A stretch of DNA of 64,000 bases from Ramlibacter sp. Its GTDB lineage: Bacteria; Pseudomonadota; Gammaproteobacteria; Burkholderiales; Burkholderiaceae_C. The notes beneath the pieces are model-generated. The model saw nothing but the letters and a program-made list of their open reading frames with translations, had not been told where the DNA came from and ran no database searches. The translations under genes were made by a program, and so were the position numbers. The stretch lies in assembly GCA_028292245.1 (NCBI GenBank), contig JAQGMS010000095.1, positions 1-64,000 on the forward strand, given 5' to 3'. This document shows, piece by piece, positions 59,395 through 64,000 of this stretch. Within the stretch, counting starts at the first letter, position 1. Each line of letters opens with the position of its first letter.

Positions 59395-59763
59395 CTAGCG
59401 CGCCAGCATCGTCTTCAGCTCGCCGCTGTCGATCAGCGCGTTCAGATCGTTGAATCCGCCGACGAGCGTCCCCTTGACGAACACCATCGGGAACGTCGGC
59501 CAGCCGGTCCACATCTTCAGCGCGCTGCGCGGCCGCCACATGCCCAGGTAGCTGCCGTACTCGAGGTATTTGTACGGCTGGCCGGCCGCTTCGAGCGTCT
59601 TGCGGGCCTTGCCCGGGAACGGGTTCAGGCGCATGCCGACGACGACCACGTCGTTGGCCTGCACGGCGGCCTTGACCTCGTCGACGATGGCGTGCTGCCA
59701 GCCGCTGATCTTGGCGCGAATCGCGGGATGGATCGAGGATTCGTCGAGGATGGGACGCGGCAT
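59395..59763 (-). CDS. Glutaredoxin-like protein lacking the active-site cysteines
   Basis: A 122-residue protein of the monothiol-glutaredoxin/thioredoxin-fold shape: VVVVGMRLNPFPGKARK at the redox position, then TGWPTFPMVFVKGTLVGGFND with the cis-Pro and GSH-binding GG. The usual CPxC/CGFS cysteine is replaced by Asn-Pro-Phe-Pro; no cysteine occurs in the whole protein. It therefore cannot act as a standard glutaredoxin and may be a binding or structural derivative. Confidence 0.8.
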   Translation of the reverse strand: MPRPILDESSIHPAIRAKISGWQHAIVDEVKAAVQANDVVVVGMRLNPFPGKARKTLEAAGQPYKYLEYGSYLGMWRPRSALKMWTGWPTFPMVFVKGTLVGGFNDLNALIDSGELKTMLAR

Positions 59764-59812
59764 GGAAGGCTCCTGTTCGGGAGCGGGTACGGTACCACGG
59801 CCCGCGCCGTCA

Positions 59813-60343
59813 CTAGTTCGGCCACATACGGCGGAAAACCTCGTCGCGGTCCACCAGCAGGTGCTTCAGGCCGCCCAGCACATGCAGGACCACCAGCGCG
59901 ACCAGCACCCAGACGGTGAAGGAGTGAATCGTGAAAAAGAGCTTCGAGGTAGCGCGGCTGGTCGCCGCCCACATGGGCACCTGCATCCCGAAGAACGCCA
60001 GGCCGGGGCGTGAGTACGAGGCGCCAAGAATTCCCGTGACCGGCAGCACCACCATGCAGGCGTACAGCAGCCATTGCGTGGCCTTCGCCGATTGCACTTG
60101 CCATCGCGGCGTGTTGGGCGGCAAGGGCTCCGGCGCATGAAAGGCGCGCCAGACGATGCGCAGCAACACCAGCACGAACACCACCAGCCCGACCGACTTG
60201 TGCAGGTTCATGTACCAGTCGCCGCCCGGCTCGTGCTCCACGGTCATCATGTACCAGCCCAAGCCCGCCATGAAAGAGATCAACACGGCCAATAGCCAGT
60301 GCAGCGCGATGGCCGGCGCGCCGTACTGCCAGGCGATTGGCAT
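59813..60343 (-). CDS. Cytochrome b561-family protein
   Basis: A 176-residue inner-membrane di-haem cytochrome b. Four spans hold the haem histidines: AIALHWLLAV, MNLHKSVGLV, FFTIHSFTVW and VLHVLGGLKH. Such proteins move electrons from quinol to periplasmic acceptors (for example oxygen or superoxide oxidoreductase, CybB). No partner gene is adjacent. The ATG at 60343 is preferred over 60370 because family sequence begins there (MPIAWQYGAPAIALHW). Confidence 0.92.
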   Translation of the reverse strand: MPIAWQYGAPAIALHWLLAVLISFMAGLGWYMMTVEHEPGGDWYMNLHKSVGLVVFVLVLLRIVWRAFHAPEPLPPNTPRWQVQSAKATQWLLYACMVVLPVTGILGASYSRPGLAFFGMQVPMWAATSRATSKLFFTIHSFTVWVLVALVVLHVLGGLKHLLVDRDEVFRRMWPN

Positions 60344-60504
60344 TCTTTGAACTCGAGGGGCTGACCGCATCGGTTATTGGCGAAATGATCCGGATCACAT
60401 GGTGGCACGGCGGTGCCGCGATTGCATCGGCCGATTTCTTGTGCGACTGTAGGACACAGTAAGGTTGGCCCCACGACCCCGCGGATTGATTTATCGTCGG
60501 CGCC

Positions 60505-61176
60505 ATGAGCCGCCCCACTCCGCTGACGATCGCGCTGCCTGAGGGCGGCACCACCTCCGGGCTGCTCGACGCCCCTGCCAATGCGCGGGCTTGCTTCGTG
60601 TTCGCCCATGGCGCGGGAGCAGACATGAACCACGCCTTCATGCAAGCCGTGGCGAGCGGACTGGCCGAACGCGACGTGGCCACGTTACGCTTCCAGTTCC
60701 CGTACATGGAGCAAGGTTCCAAGCGGCCCGACTCGCCCAGAGTTGCGCACGCTGCCGTACGAGCGGCCGTCGATGAAGCCACCAGGCAGTTGCCCAAGAT
60801 GCCGCTTTTTGCGGGCGGCAAGTCGTTCGGCGGCCGCATGACATCGCAGGCGCAGGCAACGGAGCCGCTGCCGAACGTGCGCGGACTCGTCTTCGTCGGC
60901 TTTCCACTTCATCCGGCCGGCAAACCCTCCACCGAACGCGCCGGCCACCTCGCCGACGTGAAGGTGCCGATGCTCTTTCTGCAGGGAACGCGCGACGCCC
61001 TGGCTGATCTGGCCCTTATCAAGCAAACAGCGAAAAAGCTCGGCAGCGGCGCTGCACTGCACATCGTCGACGGCGCGGATCACTCCTTCCACGTGCTCGT
61101 GCGGTCCGGGCGCAACGACGAGGATGTGCTGGACGAACTGCTGGGCACCATGGCCGGCTGGATGAAGAAGAACTAG
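60505..61176 (+). CDS. Alpha/beta hydrolase of the KANL3/Tex30-like family
   Basis: A 223-residue protein. Ser107 in GGKSFGGRM is the nucleophile, HGAGADM near residue 35 the oxyanion-side motif, and His in DGADHSFHV the base. The family (COG3571-type) has no proven bacterial substrate. It is followed 11 bases later by a small membrane protein gene, and MarR gene, so they may form a transcript. ATG at 60505. Confidence 0.88.
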   Translation: MSRPTPLTIALPEGGTTSGLLDAPANARACFVFAHGAGADMNHAFMQAVASGLAERDVATLRFQFPYMEQGSKRPDSPRVAHAAVRAAVDEATRQLPKMPLFAGGKSFGGRMTSQAQATEPLPNVRGLVFVGFPLHPAGKPSTERAGHLADVKVPMLFLQGTRDALADLALIKQTAKKLGSGAALHIVDGADHSFHVLVRSGRNDEDVLDELLGTMAGWMKKN

Positions 61177-61187
61177 GAGTCACCTCG

Positions 61188-61478
61188 ATGCCGGACTTTT
61201 CTTCTTCCTGGATCGACCTCGTTCAATGGCCCGCCATGGCGGCCACGCTGCTGGCGGCGTGGCTGGTCGGCTCCAACGCGCCGGCGCGCCGCGAAATCGG
61301 CTTCTGGGTTTTCCTGGCGAGCAACGCCTTGTGGATCTTGTGGGGTTGGCACGACGGCGCCTTCGCGCTGATCGGGCTGCAGGTGGGATTGGCGGCGCTG
61401 AACATTCGCGGCGTGTTCAAGACCGAAGACGCGGAGAAGAAGCAGGAGGATGGGCAAGGCGCCAACCTTCCCCGATAG
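61188..61478 (+). CDS. Small membrane protein
   Basis: A 96-residue protein with three hydrophobic spans (residues ~12-28, 38-55, 60-75: LASNALWILWGWHDGAFALI) and a charged cytoplasmic tail (KTEDAEKKQED). It resembles small PnuC-like or SemiSWEET-like membrane proteins only in size and topology. It starts 11 bases after the hydrolase and ends 11 bases before the MarR gene. Function unknown. Confidence 0.75.
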   Translation: MPDFSSSWIDLVQWPAMAATLLAAWLVGSNAPARREIGFWVFLASNALWILWGWHDGAFALIGLQVGLAALNIRGVFKTEDAEKKQEDGQGANLPR

Positions 61479-61489
61479 AATCCGCCGAC

Positions 61490-61966
61490 ATGACCCGCCC
61501 GGCCAAGGCCACACCCCACAAGGCGCTGCTGTCGACCCACGACTCGCCGTTCTACCAACTCTGGGTGGTGACCAACCTCACGGCCAAGCCGTTCGCCGCC
61601 AACTTCGGCCGGCGCTTTCACCTGAACCTGTCCGACTGGCGGATCTTGTTGACCGTGGCGGATACACCGGGCATCACGGCGCAGGCGCTCGCCGACTACT
61701 GCGGCCTCGACAAGATGAGTGTTTCGCGCGCGGTGCGCAATCTCGAATCGCAGGGGCGGATGGCGCGCGAGGGCAACGAAGCCGACCGCCGCCTGCGCCA
61801 TCTCTACCTCACCGACGATGGCTGGGTGGTCTACCGCGAAATCGTCACCGCGGCCGTGCAGCGGGAAAAGCAGCTGTACGACGCACTGACCCCCGCGGAG
61901 CTGCAGCGGTTCAAGGCCCTGCTGCTCAAATTGTCCACGCAGGCGCGCAACGCCGCCGGCGGCTAG
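61490..61966 (+). CDS. MarR-family transcriptional regulator
   Basis: A 158-residue regulator. The winged helix occupies residues ~45-115 (LSDWRILLTVADTPGITAQA, ADYCGLDKMSVSRAVRNLES, then the wing EADRRLRHLYLTDDG). It is convergent with the bicupin gene (4-base overlap) and may bind the perfect palindrome at 62805-62822 between the bicupin and SDR genes. The usual role is derepression by a phenolic or other small acid. ATG at 61490. Confidence 0.93.
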   Translation: MTRPAKATPHKALLSTHDSPFYQLWVVTNLTAKPFAANFGRRFHLNLSDWRILLTVADTPGITAQALADYCGLDKMSVSRAVRNLESQGRMAREGNEADRRLRHLYLTDDGWVVYREIVTAAVQREKQLYDALTPAELQRFKALLLKLSTQARNAAGG

Positions 61967-62760
61967 TTGAACCCGTAGAGCTCGCCGTCGCCGTCCACTG
62001 CACGGGCCGGCCCTTCGGCCCAGGCCAGCAACGAGCATCCGTACTCGCTCGACATTTCCACCGTGGCGCCGGGCTCGATGATCACGAAGGCCGGGCCCGA
62101 AACGCTCTTGCCGCCGACACGCAAATCGCCCGCCATCACGAACAGGTCGGTGAGCGCACTGTGCTCCACCACGAACCGCGGCGTGCGCGGCCAGAGCGTC
62201 AGGGCGCACATGCGCCGGTCGTCACCGGTGCCCGCGTAGTCGAACAGCGGCCTGCGCCCCACCCCGCCGAAACGGGTGGCCACGGGAACCGCGCGTTCCA
62301 ATTCGATGGTGATGTCCGGTGGCGTTTCGGGCCGCGCATTGCGCACCGCCGCCTGGCCGGCATGCGGATGGATGGCCAGCCCGCCGTCCGGGATGATCAC
62401 CGGCCCCTCCAGCCGCGAAACCAGCATGCAGCCGGGATAAGTGACCGCGTCGTGGGTGGCGCCCGCCAGGTTCACGCCGACGAATCCTTCGCGGGTGGTG
62501 GCCTGGTGATCGGTCAGCGAGCCGGAAAGGAAGTAGCTGGTGGCAGTGCCCAGGTGCTGGTGCAAGCCTGAGCGGCTGAGCGGATCGAAACTGATCATCC
62601 CCAGGAAATGACCGGCGGCGTTGTCGCGGCGCACCGCCTTTTCGCGCGCGGTGCCGCGCGGCGTCTCGCGCCAGGGCAGGCTCTCCAGGTCGTAGGCATA
62701 CACCGCGGGTGCGAGCTGATTGCGGCCGGGCTCGGCCAGATGCAGGATGGCGGTACTCAT
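61963..62760 (-). CDS. Bicupin protein (ChrR-like)
   Basis: A 265-residue protein with two cupin domains. The first (residues ~40-125) has the metal motif RSGLHQHLGTATSYFLSG and a ChrR-like order; the second (residues ~175-255) has weaker motifs (MCALTLWPRTPRFVVEHSA). Such proteins often act as 2,4-diketone or aromatic dioxygenases or as sensors. It is divergent from the SDR gene across the palindromic operator and convergent with the MarR gene, so all three likely belong to one catabolic unit. Confidence 0.82.
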   Translation of the reverse strand: MSTAILHLAEPGRNQLAPAVYAYDLESLPWRETPRGTAREKAVRRDNAAGHFLGMISFDPLSRSGLHQHLGTATSYFLSGSLTDHQATTREGFVGVNLAGATHDAVTYPGCMLVSRLEGPVIIPDGGLAIHPHAGQAAVRNARPETPPDITIELERAVPVATRFGGVGRRPLFDYAGTGDDRRMCALTLWPRTPRFVVEHSALTDLFVMAGDLRVGGKSVSGPAFVIIEPGATVEMSSEYGCSLLAWAEGPARAVDGDGELYGFN

Positions 62761-62804
62761 GGTCTTCCCCTATGCGATCGGGTGAAAAAGCGCTTGCGGC
62801 CTGT

Positions 62805-62822
62805 TAGTAACGATCGTTACTA
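62805..62822. promoter_or_regulatory. Perfect 18-bp palindrome TAGTAACGATCGTTACTA
   Basis: Every base pairs with its complement in the other half. It lies between the divergent bicupin (start 62760) and SDR (start 62849) genes, 45 and 26 bases from the two starts, as expected for a repressor operator that controls both directions. The MarR-family regulator encoded at 61490-61966 is the nearest candidate. Confidence 0.85.
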
Positions 62823-62848
62823 TACAGCCATTAACCCCAGGAGCGGCA

Positions 62849-63625
62849 ATGGCCACACCCACAGGCCGGATAGTGGCGGTCACCGGCGGCGCCAACGGCA
62901 TCGGTTCCGCTTGCGCGCGGCTGTTCGCTTCGCGCGGCGACACCGTGTACGTGCTGGACCGCGACGCGGAGGCGGCCCGGCCGCTGGTGGCGCAATGCGC
63001 GGGCAGCCGCTTCATCGCGATCGACGTTTCCGTGAAGGCCTCGGTAGAGGCAGCCTTTGCCGAGATCGCGCGCCAATCACAGCGGCTCGACGTCCTGGTC
63101 AACAGCGCCGGCGTCGAATCGCGCGCCCTGCTGGCCAACCTGGAAGAGGAAGCCTGGGACCGGGTGCTGGACATCAACCTGAAGGGCACCATGCTGTGCA
63201 CCCAGGCCGCGGCGCGCCTGATGAAACCCGGCGGCGGCAGCGTGGTGAACATCGCCTCGGTTGCCGGCAAGCGGATTTCGTATTCCGGCGACGTGGCCTA
63301 TACCGCCTCCAAGGGCGGCGTATTGGGCTTCACGCGGCATGCGGCTTTCGAGCTGGCGGTGGACGGCATCCGCGTCACCGCGGTATGCCCTGGCCCGACG
63401 CTCACGCCGATGATCCTGCGCAACCTGTCGCAGCAGCGAATGGATGCGGTCGTCGAAACGGTGCCGCTGGGCCGCTGGGTGCAGCCCGAGGACATCGCCA
63501 GCGCGGTGGAATTCCTGGCCGGCCCGGGCGCCGCGATGTGCACCGGTACCTCCATCGACGTCGACGGCGGCGTCATGGTGTCCAACGGCAGCCGCTACCA
63601 GGACTACTTCGCGGCCCGCACCTGA
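62849..63625 (+). CDS. Short-chain dehydrogenase/reductase
   Basis: A 258-residue classical SDR. Cofactor motif TGGANGIGSA (residues ~10-19), NSAG near 87, catalytic Ser (~140), Tyr-x3-Lys in YTASKGG, and C-terminal PGPTLTPM. It probably interconverts an alcohol and a ketone with NAD(H), the substrate being the compound that the TRAP transporter downstream brings in. The TRAP gene begins 28 bases after its stop. ATG at 62849. Confidence 0.95.
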   Translation: MATPTGRIVAVTGGANGIGSACARLFASRGDTVYVLDRDAEAARPLVAQCAGSRFIAIDVSVKASVEAAFAEIARQSQRLDVLVNSAGVESRALLANLEEEAWDRVLDINLKGTMLCTQAAARLMKPGGGSVVNIASVAGKRISYSGDVAYTASKGGVLGFTRHAAFELAVDGIRVTAVCPGPTLTPMILRNLSQQRMDAVVETVPLGRWVQPEDIASAVEFLAGPGAAMCTGTSIDVDGGVMVSNGSRYQDYFAART

Positions 63626-63653
63626 CCCTTACGAATTCCACAAGGAGACTCCC

Positions 63654-64000
63654 ATGACACCGAGCAAGACACTCCGCGCCGCGGCCGCCGTACTGGCGCT
63701 CGCCACGCCCCTGTGTTGGGGCCAGGCCAACCTGCGCATGGCCTATGTCGCGCCGCCACCGGTGTGGGGCCCGATCGCCGACCGCTTCGCGCAGGAAGTG
63801 AGCGAGCGGACCAAGGGCGAAGTCAAGGTGCAGTCCTTCGGCGCCGGCCAGTTGGGCAGCCTGCCGCAGAACTACGCAGGCCTGCGCACCGGGCAGATCG
63901 ACATGATTCTGGCCGACAGCGGCACGCTGGCCATCGCCAAGGGCGGCAAGGACTTCAACGCCCTCTTCGCGCCCTATGTGTTCCGCGACCAGCCGCACTT
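63654..64000 (+). CDS. TRAP transporter substrate-binding protein (DctP type), 3' end off the window
   Basis: The frame opens at ATG 63654 after an AAGGAGA ribosome site and is still open at the right edge, 115 codons visible. Signal peptide at about residues 1-23 (AAVLALATPLCWGQA). The mature start LRMAYVAPPPVWGPIADRFAQ and the later GAGQLGSLPQ are typical of DctP-family receptors that bind carboxylates such as C4-acids or sugar acids. The DctM/DctQ genes are presumably just downstream, outside the window. Confidence 0.88.
   Translation, partial: MTPSKTLRAAAAVLALATPLCWGQANLRMAYVAPPPVWGPIADRFAQEVSERTKGEVKVQSFGAGQLGSLPQNYAGLRTGQIDMILADSGTLAIAKGGKDFNALFAPYVFRDQPH

Overview
The window is 64 kb of dense, high-GC chromosome, almost certainly from a betaproteobacterium of the order Burkholderiales, most likely a Comamonadaceae-type soil organism (Ramlibacter/Variovorax-like). 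This rests on three Bug-type periplasmic receptors without membrane partners, DUF2889 and DUF6172 genes, a lipoprotein of a type common in that group, a PHA depolymerase, and many LysR/GntR/MarR-controlled catabolic operons. I see no rRNA, tRNA, CRISPR array, insertion sequence or prophage. About 75 genes are packed with almost no gap over 200 bases.

Layout. 1-3.7 kb: two minus-strand genes of unknown function, one a giant Ala-rich helical protein that runs off the left edge through a Gly-Ala hexanucleotide repeat. 3.7-8.5 kb: an ECF42-type sigma factor with its DGPF/YCII partner, then a BBE-type flavoprotein and a helical protein facing an AraC regulator. 8.6-25 kb: housekeeping and stress genes (EF-hand protein, phosphatidylserine synthase, hydrolases, FHA protein, exported MsrB-MsrA pair, a broken SnoaL-like gene, an LLM monooxygenase, a dienelactone hydrolase fused to a beta-rich domain, MFS pump, RNase D-like nuclease, DEAD-box helicase, aldo/keto reductase, lytic transglycosylase). 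25-33.4 kb: a J-domain protein, GST, Bug receptor and DUF2889 gene, then a four-gene operon (TauD-type dioxygenase, Bug receptor, CitE-like lyase, CaiB-type CoA transferase) facing a LysR gene across a palindrome.

35.2-45.7 kb: the most interesting part, an eleven-gene minus-strand operon. In transcription order it encodes a PhyH-type dioxygenase, amino-acid-type ABC binding protein, xylose-isomerase-like TIM barrel, two permeases, ATPase, FadR-type GntR regulator, cytoplasmic GH127-like protein, Asp/Glu-racemase-superfamily protein, RuBisCO-like protein and DUF1537 sugar-acid kinase. The last two resemble the kinase/RuBisCO-like pair of 3-oxo-isoapionate (D-apiose) catabolism, but the transporter, racemase-like, GH127-like and PhyH genes are not part of the version I know, so the substrate may be new.

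45.9-64 kb: a ribbon-helix-helix regulator with PHA depolymerase, cardiolipin synthase-like PLD, LigB-type dioxygenase, two exported proteins, a class A PBP, a cupin/Bug/hydrolase/LysR group facing an NtaA-type monooxygenase and MFS exporter, a region of small repeats, a cysteine-less glutaredoxin-like protein, cytochrome b561, and finally a MarR / bicupin / SDR / TRAP-receptor catabolic unit with a perfect 18-bp palindrome in the divergent promoter. The TRAP gene runs off the right edge.
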